NCBI RefSeq assembly: GCF_001649575.2
Contig: NC_051435.1
Coordinates: forward strand, 4,227,157-4,291,156
From: Kryptolebias marmoratus
Taxonomy: Eukaryota > Chordata > Actinopteri > Cyprinodontiformes > Rivulidae
DNA length: 64,000 nt
Reading direction: 5' to 3'
Shown: positions 1 to 12,400 of the stretch, piece by piece
Layout: the number at the start of each line of letters is the position of its first letter
Numbering within the stretch: position 1 is the first letter of the stretch
Notes under the pieces: generated by a model
What the model saw: only the letters and a program-made list of their open reading frames with translations
Told to the model about the DNA's origin: nothing
Database searches by the model: none
Position numbers and translations under genes: made by a program

Positions 1-465
1 TAATCTTTTAAATAAGTTTTTCCACCCATTAGTAAATGAAGATCATTGTCTAAAAGTTAACAAAATCATCTTCTAGAGGACAAGGAATTCTCACATTCCA
101 CAAACAGATGCAGTTTTCTCAGGGCAGAAGTCTTTCATCATTATTTCCACAGTGTGAGGCCTACTGAGTGAGTGTTCATTTCCTGAAGCTGGTACAAAAG
201 GTGGACATAAAGCAGTGTTTAATTTAACAACAACTGCTCTGACTCTGCCCACACTAACAGCTGATACCCTTACTTCATAGCAGCGCACACTTTTCTTTTT
301 AAAGTCTTGAGGAATATTTGAATATCTAGAAAATGGAAGTTTTTCTGTAGTTTCAAGGTCACTGCGGCTCTAAAATTGTTCAGTCAATTAAAAATAAAAT
401 GAATTTAAAGAATTGAGACTGTTGATTAGACTTCTAAATAGACTTTACTTTTTTTTGTTTTTTAG
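1..465 (+). other. tns1 intron, 3' part
   Basis: AT-rich sequence ending in a T-rich tract and an AG at 464-465 that forms the acceptor of the first tns1 exon in the window. I see no supported coding sequence in it. Confidence 0.7.
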
Positions 466-3400
466 AAGCCAACCATACCCAAGTACCTCTGGACGGCAGC
501 CTATATGCAAAAGTTCGCAAAAAGGATTCTGTTGACGGAACAGTCACGTCTAATGGCCTTCCACCCACTGCTGTTGAACACACACTACCTGCTGTTGACC
601 ATGCCTTGTCGGTGAGTAGTGACTCAGGAAACTCCACCGCCTCCATTAAAACGGACCGAACGGATGAAGCAACAGCAGCCCCTCCAGCCTCCACAGTGAG
701 CCAGACCCACATTACTGTGAGGGAGGAGTTACCTTCAGTCCACCACCAAGCCCCACCTGCCCAACAACCAATCAGTCCCAAAGAGAAAAAAGAACTAGAG
801 CAACTACTGAGTGGATTGGAGGGGCCCATGCACCGACAGGCCTACCTGTCCACCCCAGCATCTGCTGCTGGGATGCTTCACCTGGTGCCAGCGCAGGTCC
901 ATGTTAATGGACACAGTGGCATTGATCGTGAAACTGACATTTTGGATGATGAGCTGCCTACCAGTCAAGAGGGCAACAGTGTGGACAGTCTTGGGACATT
1001 TTCCTCCACTGATGGTCGAGCTACACCAGCTGATCTCTACTACCAGTCTGAAACACTAACCAATGGCAAGGAACATGTACCATATCTGGAGTGCAGCATC
1101 CCAGAAAAGCCTCAGTCGCAGGTTAGCAGATCCGATAAACCTGTGTCTCTGATCAAAAGTGATTTAACCCCATTCTCGGGTAATTACATGGCTACCCAAA
1201 ATGGCAACCTGTATCGCTCTCAGTCTTTTGGTTCTGAGCCAAAGTCTATGCCACAGGCTCCCACCCGAACCACCAGCAGCAGAGATGCTGTCCAGCGTGG
1301 TCTCAATGTTTGGCAGAAGTTTGGAGTACCTGAGGAGCCAGTCACTGAAGGCATCACTTTCAGTTCACCTCCATCTGTATCAATGTCCAGCCACCACAGT
1401 CTGCCACAGTTCCCACATCGTCACAGTGCTTCCCAGCAAGAGATTGAGCAATCCATTGAAGCTCTCAACGAACTTGTGATGGGCCTACAGCCCAGCCATC
1501 CAGTTGTGTCAAAATCTCTAAGTGCTCCTCTGAGGGAAGACGGCATCGTAGTGACCACCCAGCCATCCTTCACTCAGAGCCAAACCAGGCCATCCTACCA
1601 GACTGATGTTGCTCACATTTCTGGTCCTGTGTCCAACATGACCAACCTCCCGTCAACAACTCAGATGTCATCTGATAAGCCTGCTTCACCAGAGCCTACA
1701 CCTGTTTACGGAGCTCCAAATTACTCCTCTGGAACATCTGGAACCAGTGGTTCTTCTCAACTCCACCCCTCTGTAAGTGGTCAACTTCAGCTCAAACCCA
1801 TCAGCACGTTCCCACCATCCAGCCCCCGGTCCTCAGAGGTCTCTGAATCCCAAAGAAATGCTGCCTCAGCATCGCCTCAGCCGAGAGAAGGCGATGGGGA
1901 CGAAGTCTTCAACGTGGAGGGTCTGGTGGCCCAAAGAGTTGCAGGTAAGATCAATTTGATTCATTTCAGCTTATCTTTTTTTACATCATCCCAAATCACA
2001 GAAAGTAACTTCTTAGGGCACCATATGGTGAGAAAATAAGTTTGATTTAGTCTCACTTCTGCCAAAACATTTTCCTTCTTAGCAAACCATAAACTTCATG
2101 AGTTGACTGTAATTTTATTCACATTCTGACTCTTAAAAACAACCCTTTTTTAATTACAGCACAGAAAGTGTTGTGGGCAGTAAAGCTGGTGCTATTAGTC
2201 GTATCCTGTAATGTCAACAAATCTTTCTTGGAAAACACCAAGCCCTTATCTCAGTTCCTGGCTGTCACCCTCAAACAGGAAGAGTTCTCTCCACTCCAGC
2301 AGGTTGACAGTCCTCAGATAAGAACATCAGACATCCTGCAGAGCGGTTAGCCGTGGGACAGAGTCAACATGAAGCAGAGCGATAGCCGAGCTCTCAGATA
2401 ACAAACACCAGAATCAAAGCTACACTTCATTCCACTTTATCGACGTTCAAATGTAGAGCAATTGTTGACATTTGAAAGACATGAACCGTTGTTGTTTGGT
2501 TTTCTTCACACAAGTAGTTTGTGTATGTAAGGACAACTCTGCTTGATTTCAGTTTTCTTTTATTTTAGCTTTACTCTCATGTCTTAACAAGATTTGATAT
2601 GAAGAGAAAATGTCGTCTTTTTCTTTTCTGATGACTGACCTCATCTTCTCTGCTTGTCTTCCTATTAGTTTTATCATATTCTGTCTCCTTTCTTCCATCA
2701 TTCATCTGTTTACCCAGAGTACTCGGCTCGTGTCAAAAACATCATCCCCAGCATGACCTCCTCTCAGTCTGAGCACCGCCGCTCTCACTCCCTCTCCGGT
2801 TGGTTCTCTCATCCTGTCTGAAGGAACACTTCACGAAAACAAAAAAAGGAGAAGTTCCTCCTTTTTTCCCCTCCAAAAGTGTTTCTTTGTATCTAGTTCA
2901 AATCTTTCTGTTTGGTTTTTGTGTGTGTGTGTTGGGCTTTAGTTTTCATCTTTCTTTTTGTCTTATTTCACCTTATTTCTTTCACACCTAACACATTCTT
3001 AATCATCTAACTGACAACTCATTTCTCTCTTGATGCACATTTTTTCTGTTTGTCTCGAGTTGCCTCTGAAGGTAAAGAAGAAACCCTAAAATTGAAGCAC
3101 AAAAAAAGAAACACTTGGATAACATTAAAGTTTCACAGGAACAGAACAGAGGAAGCACAAAGGAGGCTCTGTCCCCTGCCAGGAGAAAACATGTCATAAG
3201 ATCCGTTCTGCCAAACTTGGGGAACAATACTGAGGGCAGGATACACTGGCTTCATTCAGAGCTGCTTTTTAATCACTTTTAACCATTTTCATGATTTACA
3301 AAAGCAGACAAAAAAATCTAATGTAAAGGGGAGACTCCAGTTCTCAGTGGAATCATGAATGAAGCTGAATTTGTCCTCTGAGAACTACAGACCTCGATCC

Positions 3401-6400
3401 AGACAGGATTGTTCTGGACTTTATATCTCAGACAGTAAAATCCTTCACAGTGACGCAACATTACAGGAAAGTTGAACACAATGCTGTATAGGTGGAATTA
3501 ATAAGATCTACAGTAATTAAAAGATGTGTTTACTTTGTGTTAAAACAGCACAAAAGGTTTTGTAACGATTCTAACAGATGGTGTGTCTGACACTGATCAT
3601 TGATTCTTTTCCATCGTTAGTGATAACACAAATACATCACATTTATATAATACAGTGGGTTGTAAAATAGTCACCTCCCCTTGGTTTAGCGTAAAAATAA
3701 ATAAGGCTGATTGTTTGGAATTTACTACAAGAAATATTGGACTCTCCATATATATGGAAGAAGAGGCTGTGGTGAAATAAGACTTTTTCTTTTTAACCAT
3801 CAAGAAGAACGTTAAGAACACCATCCCTACAGTGAAGCATGGAGGTGGCAGCACTGTGATGTGCAGATGTTTTTCATAAGCAGGGACTGGTCAGAGTTAA
3901 AGGAATGATAGATGGAGCAAAATACAGAGAAAACCTTGAGGGAAACCAGTCGGAGTATTCCAGAGATCAGAGACTAAGACAGAGATTCACCTTCAAGGAC
4001 GTTGACCCTAAACACTGCTGAGCAACACGCAAGTGGCTTAAGGAGAACCAGTCAATGTCCTTGAATGGTCCAAGTCAAAACTCAGACCTCAGTCCAACTA
4101 AGAAGCGCTGGTTTCATTTAAAGATTGTTGCATAGAAGCCATTTGATCATGAAGAAATAACAGTTCAGAGACTATAGGTTCATGAAAACAAACCTGAAAA
4201 GTCTGGCTGCTGTAACTGATGCCAAAAGTGGTGAAACAAAGTGTTTACTTTGCAACCCTTTTTGTTTCCTCATTGTTCCAGTCAGCGGCGTTGCCTTTTA
4301 GCTTTAAAACTTCTTAACTCAACTCCTGTTTGTTTTATGCTTCTGGCTCTCACAGTTCAAACCAGATTAATGAAAATCACCTTATTTACTTGCTGCTTAG
4401 AGAAGCTGCCAGTGTTTGATCCTAACAATATGAAGTGATTATGCCTCGTTCGCAGGTTCAGTTTTTAACAGTATTGATGGGAAATGTCTACCATAGTGAG
4501 TTTCTTGATGACTTTAAGGGTGTTGCTGTTCAGTTTGCTGTGTATTTGCTCCTGTATTAACCTTTTCAGCGTGCATGTTAAATGTGCTGAGTTCAACTGG
4601 CTGAAAATGCTCACACAGACCAGCTTGTGGGCTTTCACAACCATTAACACGTGCGGACTCCAGTTTCTGAGTTTTAACTCACATTTTTGCATCATCTCAG
4701 GTGTTCAGGCCCGTTCAGCATCCTTGGATGAGCCGGCAGTCCTTCCTCGCCATCGCCTCGCCAGTGAGGGTCATTCTGATGACGGTCTGTCTCCTGACGT
4801 CACCGTTCGTTCCCCCATTCGCTGTGTTTCCCCAGAGTTTGTCAATGCCATAGCGATGAACCCCGGAGGACGGCCCAAAGAGGTAGGAAACAAACGCCCA
4901 AACAAACTGATTAATCTGAGCTTCGGCTCGTGTTCACATCTTGTTTCCTGACGCTCTTTAGAGAAACATGCACAGCTACCGGGAGGCCTTCGAGGAGATG
5001 GAAGGAGGCCCCATCAGTCCAACACCCACAGCTGGTGGTGAGGCGTTTCCCCAAACCCCCGCGTTCCCCATCTCACCGCAAACCCCTTACTTCAACCTGT
5101 GTAAGTCCCACCCCCATCCTCGGCTGACCAACGGCACTGTGGAGCTTAGATCCATCTGAGTTATTGTTTGTCATGTCAGAGAATTCATTTAAAGACAGCA
5201 ACTTATTCTGCTAAATTTGTGCCGTCATGAAAATGACAAGTTGATCTGTTAAAAGCTTAAACATACATAATACTGGCAGGTTAAACTAGATGTCTGCAAC
5301 TGGCCTAAAGATTTTAATACTGAGGAGATTTTACACAAAAAGTCAGCTCATTGGAAGAAAAAGAATGAGGTCAAAATGATACAAAATATTTTCTTTTTGT
5401 ATTTTTTCAGTTAATAAAATTTCTACATTGTTATCTTAATGTCAAGGCACAATAGAAAAGAGAAAATAAACCTTTTTTTTGTCACGCAAAAATAAAATTT
5501 GTGTTGTTGTAGAAAAGCAAGACAAACACAATGAAAAATAACTTTTAAATCAAAATCAGAGGCGTAGAAAAGTAAGGCTGCAGTAACAATATAAGTTAGA
5601 ACTAGAAGAAAGTTAGCGTGTGCCATCATCACACTCCAAGTTAAATATTCTGTGGTTAAAGCACCAAAAATCATCAACTTAATCTGTGATTGTATAAAAA
5701 CTGTTAGATATCAAAATGTTTGTTTGGCAGAATAGTAATAATGATGCACTGATACCCTTAACTAATTATAAATAAAGGTCTACAGCAGTAGATCCTTTTA
5801 AAAATGAGTACAAACAGTGCAAATGATGATAAATGTATTTATCTTTTTTTTTTCAGGATTTAATTACTTCTTCCATAACATGTTTTTTTTCTCTCAGCTG
5901 AGCACAAAATGTAGGGAACTGATAATATTTACCAATAAACTGGGAACAGTTTTGCAATTTCCTGCAAAATCAGTGAAAGGTGCGTGTTTGAGGAACTGAT
6001 TAGTGCGCATAAAGGCAGATTTATTTCTCTTCTTGAGTTGATTCTGAAGGTAGATTTCCATCTCCCCAACATAAACATTCACACCACCCACCAGTGAAAG
6101 GTGGGGCTTCTACAAAGAATTTGTTGGGATTCTTTGGTAAGTGGAAGATGCACCATCTGTTGGAGTTCCACTGTCCCACAGCGTCAGCCGTACTGATCCC
6201 TGCCCTCTTTTTTTATTGTTTCCCATCACTTATCACTGCGCTGCACTGCTTTGGTATGAGAGCCACACAAGAGCAGTATTTTTATTAAAAAAAATAAAAT
6301 AAAACTGCAGCTACCTTTGAAAAGTCCCCAAACTGAAAGACCAGCTCAGATATGCTGTGAACTTCTGCAGCTGCTGCTCTCTGTGTTCCTGTTGCTGCCT

Positions 6401-9400
6401 TGTTCCCCTGCAACCAGCATCCTGCTTGTTTAATTATTGTGCTACACATTTGTTCTCATGGGCTTATTTTTATATCATTTATGCTCACCCTGGAAAGGTA
6501 GAATTAATAACTGGTTGTATGCAAGGCTTAAAGAGAAAATGATTTGTTGTAAATGAAAGAGTTGCCATAAATCCAGCGTTTTTCTAGTTTCTAGTTATTA
6601 CCTAATTTATTTCACAAGTAAAGGAGAAATGATTTTAACTCTAACCAAACATTTTATGGTCTGAAGGTCAGAGAACTTTTTTCACCCATTTTTCAATCTT
6701 CAATACTCCAGATAGAACTTTAAAAAATAAATCACTTTCTTCTTTTATAAACAGAAGATAACTTTGAATCCTAACTATTTCAGTCTAGTTGTAGTCCCCA
6801 TTTAATCATGAATATTTCTGGCTAAATTTAAACCCAAATTTATGCCTCATTACAGTTTCTTTGGAAATTGTATATACATGTATTACAACTGAAACTACAC
6901 TGCAGATAAATCATGCACAGTCTTTGTCTGTTAGTGCAAAAGTTACTTGTGTGACTGATTACAGCAGCTTAGGCTGCAGGAGGTAGTTGCAAGGTAAAAC
7001 GATAAATAAATTTAAAAAATCAAGTTTAAATCCCAGATGTGCAGACACTTCTCATTTATTCTCAGTCACGTTAAAGGTTTGTCCACAAAATGTTCACAAC
7101 TAGATGTAGACATTTGAAAAACTTTAAGTTTAAGACCAGAGTTAGCAACATTTCAGTCCAGACATTTATGGACAGTTTAGTTGCCTTTCAACCAGATATA
7201 ATCACTGCGGAAACCCCTCATGTGTTAATAAAACAAAGATTGTGTCAGAGGCCCTGTTATTTCATGCACGGTAAAATGCATAAAATATGAAAACGAATGC
7301 AAAACAAAGAGTCCTAAAATCTTAATCTTTAAGTAAAGGAAAATAAAATGAGATTGATTAGTCTGTGTTGACGCCGCTCTGCTGCTGGTGGTAAAGTCCA
7401 GATCACCTGCATGTTTCAGGCCTCCATCAGAGCATGACGCATGGGAAAACCCCTCTGAAAGTGTTGCCCTTGATGTGTTAACCCATGTAGACGTCTCGGC
7501 AGCTGTTATTACTCATTTCCATTCTTATGAGTTCTAAAAACTAATTAGATTGTCTTAAAAAAAGACACCACCTTATTTGATTCTTTATAGTATTTTGGTG
7601 TCTTTGCATAAGTTTATAAGTCAGGTTCCTATCAAATAGCAGCTGCCAAGACGGTGGTGATCTTTGAGGACATGTGGTCATAAATGTCTGATTTCTTTTC
7701 AGGTCGGTCTCCTCCAGGTCTCGCCAAGACTCCACTGTCAGCTCTGGGTTTGAAGCCACACAACCCGGCAGAAATCCTCCTCAACCAGATAGGCTCAGGT
7801 TGGTTGGAACAACTTATTGATTGCATTATTTAGAGGGCAAAACGAAACTCAAACAGGCTCAAAACCATTAGTCAAGAAGTATTTTATGGTTGCCTACTAA
7901 TTATTGTCCAAATATTTTTTTCGGTGGCAGGAAGTAATAAAAAAATGAACACTTCCCAACATTTAACCTTTCTTAAAATACACCATGTCCAGCTGAAAGC
8001 TTATGGTAACGATCCACTGTTACCATTAGTGATTAAATTCTAGTAATATTTTTTATTTTTGCATTATTTGTGTCTCCAATGATGGCGTACAGATGATGAG
8101 AGCAGTGAGGGTGAGGAAGGTAAGAGCTTGTTGTAATGCCAGAGATCTTTGCTGACATCACCTCATCCATCCTAAGATCTCACTAAGTTGTCCATTTGTA
8201 CCAAAAAACATTCCAGTTTTATTTATTCTCTTAAAGCGTCACATCAATTCTTACAAGAGCAAAAACCATTGGTCAAATAATTCCCTCTCACGTGTCCCTC
8301 AGCTGTTTTTTTTGGACTGTAATACCTTCTTTGACTGGATCAGGACTTGATTTGCATTAAACAGAATGAATTTGTGAGACTGATGCTGTGTTTCTTTATA
8401 TCCAGCTCCAAGAAGCTACGTAGAGTCTGTGGCGAGGTCAGCAGCAGCAGGCGGAGAGCTGTCCACGTCACCTCGAAGTCTTAGTCCCTCAGGAGACACC
8501 AAGAGCCAGCCGAGGAGTCCAAGCCCCCCCACCCAAACACTAAACCCACCTTTGTCCAGCAGCAGTCCCATCCAGAACTCACAGGGGTGAGTCAAACACA
8601 CACTACTCTCTTATACGTCTGTCTGATTTAATTTAGGATTAAAATGCCAAGAGTTTTGGATGTATTTAGCTTTTTAAATACAATGGTTATCACTGTATCA
8701 TTTAAATGCTTCCTCTCTGCTGAATATACTCTGAATCTTTACTAAAACTAAACTCAAATGTTTTTTACACCGATACCCATTTCACTCCCTACCCCTTAAA
8801 ATTTGTGCATTCTCACCAGGAGGTAGGAGAGTCAAATTGTTTTTGTGAGGATGTTGTAGTTCCACTACACAACACCTTTTGAACTAAGATTGTTTTGGCT
8901 ATATTTGAAACAAAGGGGTATGATTTTAAAAAATAAAATAAAACTCACAAAGTTCCTTTGTTAATTTCAAATAGCAATTTGCAAAAATTGATGGTGTATC
9001 AACTTCTTGAAGGCGTTTTTCATTTCTTAAATTTTGTCCACTGTCTTTTTTGGATTTAAATTTTGTGCCACTGGGTAGGGGTGGGGCTAACACCAGGAGA
9101 TGTGACTTGTCCAGCTAATTAATCTAAGTTAGTTAACAAACTTTTTTCTAACTTATTTTCAGTGATCCTCTCTTAGCTGAAAGCAGCACTTCATCCCAAC
9201 TGGCACCTGATTCTGGGTTTCACCCCCAGCCGACTCACACCCCATCAAATCAAAACCTGAATCCTTCCACTTCCTCCTACTTGGACTCCAGCTCTCCAAC
9301 CTCTTCCCGCCTGGGCTCGACAACCCCCACCCTGTCCTACCTTGGTCCCAGCAGCCTGTTGGGGAGCTATCCAGCATCAGATCACAGCCCACCTGTCTCA

Positions 9401-12400
9401 GAACCCTCCAAGATCACTGTTGGCTATGGAAGTCCCCAGCCTCAGCGCATCATCCTTAGCTCCGCCCACAATACTGTCCCTCAGCAGCACTTAAGTGCTA
9501 AACAAGATGGTTCCAGCCAGCCAGTTCAGAAATCCCCAGCTAATGGCTTTGAAGACATCATGGCAGGTCTAGGTGGGAGTCCTATTCTTGGTCGCCGTCT
9601 GTCTCAAGGTACTCAGAGCAGCCCGGTCCTCAGCAGACAGGCCTCTCTGGGACAGGGGTCTCAGCACAGCCCGGTCCTCAGCAGGCAACCGTCCTTGGGT
9701 CAGCCCATTCAGAGCAGTCCCGTCCTCAGCCAACAAGCATCTATTGCATACCCCCAAGGAAGTCCGGTGTTGGGCCGTCACCCATCTGTTACCCAGATGT
9801 CCCAGAGAAGCCCCAGTTTAGACCGCCACCCTATGCACAGTGGTTACACCACACCAGATGAAAGACACGGGAACCTTTCAAGACAGAGCAGCTCTTCAGG
9901 CTACCAGGGACCACCTACCCCCTCCTTTCCCATCTCCACATCTAGCTACCAGGATGGGGGGATGTTGGGGATGGGTGTAGGTTTCAGGCAAGGTAGCCCA
10001 GCTCCTGGTTTCCAGCCCCAACTCCCAGAGAAGAGGCGCATGTCAAGCGGTGATAGACCAAATGGAGGACTGTCCTACGGGACACTAAATGGGAAGATAA
10101 TGTCCCCAATAAATGGAGGAAGTACTCCGGGCTACTTCCACACCCTCTCTGACTTCTCTCGATTCAATATACCTGGTAAGCATGTTTGTCTAGCAGAGAA
10201 ATGTGACCTTTGAGTTTGATCCAGGAGCTCAAAGGGTTTTTTGTAAATGAATTTAACATGGTGTCAGCAAAGATCTGCCAAAAGTGCCACTTTACATTAC
10301 ACATTTACATCTGTTTTTCTGCAGACGGAAGCCCAGAGAGTAGGCTGAATGTTAAGTTTGTTCAGGACACATCCAAGTTCTGGTACAAGCCTGAGATCTC
10401 CAGGGAGCAAGGTAAGCTGCTTTAAAAATGGCCCTTAAATAGATAGTTTAGATCTTTTCAACAGGAGTTCTGTGGAAACGTGAGCATCTTATCTTATCTG
10501 TTGTAAATAACCTCAGTTTGGAGAAATAGAGTGATGAGCTAATGGCTAGTCTAATGGTGAGACAAAGACTAAAGTGAAAATCTGTTGTCTTAAAACAACT
10601 CCATTCTCAAAAATGTAACTGCGGTTCATTCAAATGTTTTTCACTTTCTCATTACACAGATATTCCCTCTGAAATATTATGGTGTTCCTGCAGGAAGCGC
10701 CACAGCTAGCTGCTTCTGCTGCAGTTAGCTTTAGGAAATAACTGTGTAATGCAAAATTGACTATTAGTGTAAAATGTTTATAAAACATCATTTGTGTCAA
10801 AACTTTTGAGATTGAAGAATTAAACACTTTCTCCAAACTGAGATTGTTCAAAAAGCTACCTACAAAAGGTAAGATACTGATTGTTCATAGCCTTTTCATG
10901 GAGACCAACTTCAAAAAGCTCTGAACTACTACTTTAATCTTTTAATCCAAAAGGTCTCAACTACATTTACTTTATCATAAGCCCAATGGCAGAAGGTATT
11001 CTTGATAGTTTTTTGTCTTTCTAGTAACAGATACTAAAACAGTCCATCATAAAACCTGCTTTCAGTTTCAGATGTGACCATAAGGTGAAGATGAGAAGTT
11101 TCTTTCAATTTATTCTCTGAAGTCATACAACTGTTCTTGTTAGCAAGCAGATTTAGCAACTATTCCAAAAAAGGAAGATTAAGAACATGTTCATTGTTAA
11201 AGCAGAAATGATTTGTACTACACGGATGGGTTGATTACTTTAAAGAACTTTGGTTGGAGTGTTTAAGGTCATGTTACTAAAATAATAATTTTAACACATT
11301 TTTAATTATAACACAGATTTACTGCATGAGTGTATTTGTTTGTACTTGTTTTAAACTTGCAGTCAGCTGCTGGAATGGTGGGGAACTCAAACAATGACCA
11401 AATTAAAAATATAAAACTGAGGATCATACAGTCTTAAAACCCTTTTTAAATATTGTGGATTAAAAACAGGGTTCAGTATACTGTGCTTTTATTTGAGAAC
11501 TGCAAAACATTTATAATCTTAAAGTCCTGTTTGTGTAACTGACGTGAAGCAGTGATTAGCATAAATCAAGCTACCCTGAAACGTCACCACTCTGTCCAAA
11601 TACATGCAGGATAATGAGTTTTTTTCACAACTTGTGTTGGATTATATCATCTTAAACACATGCACAACTGCAATGACATCAGACTCACAGGCAGTTTATA
11701 CTTGGTGCAGTGCAACCCAGAGCGAAAACCACAGCATATGTGGAGAATTACTCAATCTCTGCATCGCTCGTCTCATCCATCTTCTCTGCCTAAACTGTCA
11801 CATGTGAGGAGGCCGAAGTAAAAATCCAAGTAACGAATCCTTAAACAATGGAGTGTCTGAAACAAAGTGTCATGTTGGAAACTGAAATCCTAATGAAGTG
11901 CAGATGGACTGAAGGATTTTAAGGTTTTGCTTCACTTCCTAAAATCTTTTTTTTTCCTTTTTTTAACCTTTATTACTAACATCTGTATGTTTTATTAAAA
12001 AAAAGACTTCATGTTGACCCTAAACTTAGCCTATAATTTAGTCTTATTTTGGTTAATTCTGTGTATTTATTGTGGCACATTACAGTTTGTTTTGAATCTG
12101 ATTTTTCTTTAAAAGCAGCATTCTTGCTTAGAAACTTCAAGATCTGGATTAGTTTGGAAAAAGAAATCAGAATAATAGTTTTTTCAAACGATTGTTTTCT
12201 AAAAACATTGAAAATCTAAATTTCTAAAAGTTTCTCAAATCAAAACAAGAAGATTGTTTGGTTCATATTACACACTCTAGGGTTGCCAACTTTTGGAAAT
12301 AATGAATTTAAATAATTCTTGGTTGTGAGATACCATATCTATACTATAGGTAATGTTATCATGAGAAAAATGCTATGACTTGAACCTTCTGGATTTTTAC

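Noticed and set aside
434..829. 131-codon minus-strand frame
   Set aside because: Antisense shadow of the first tns1 exon.
8801..9130. possible extra tns1 exon in this intron
   Set aside because: No acceptor/donor pair in the right phase encloses an open frame; the joined flanking exons already match the family.
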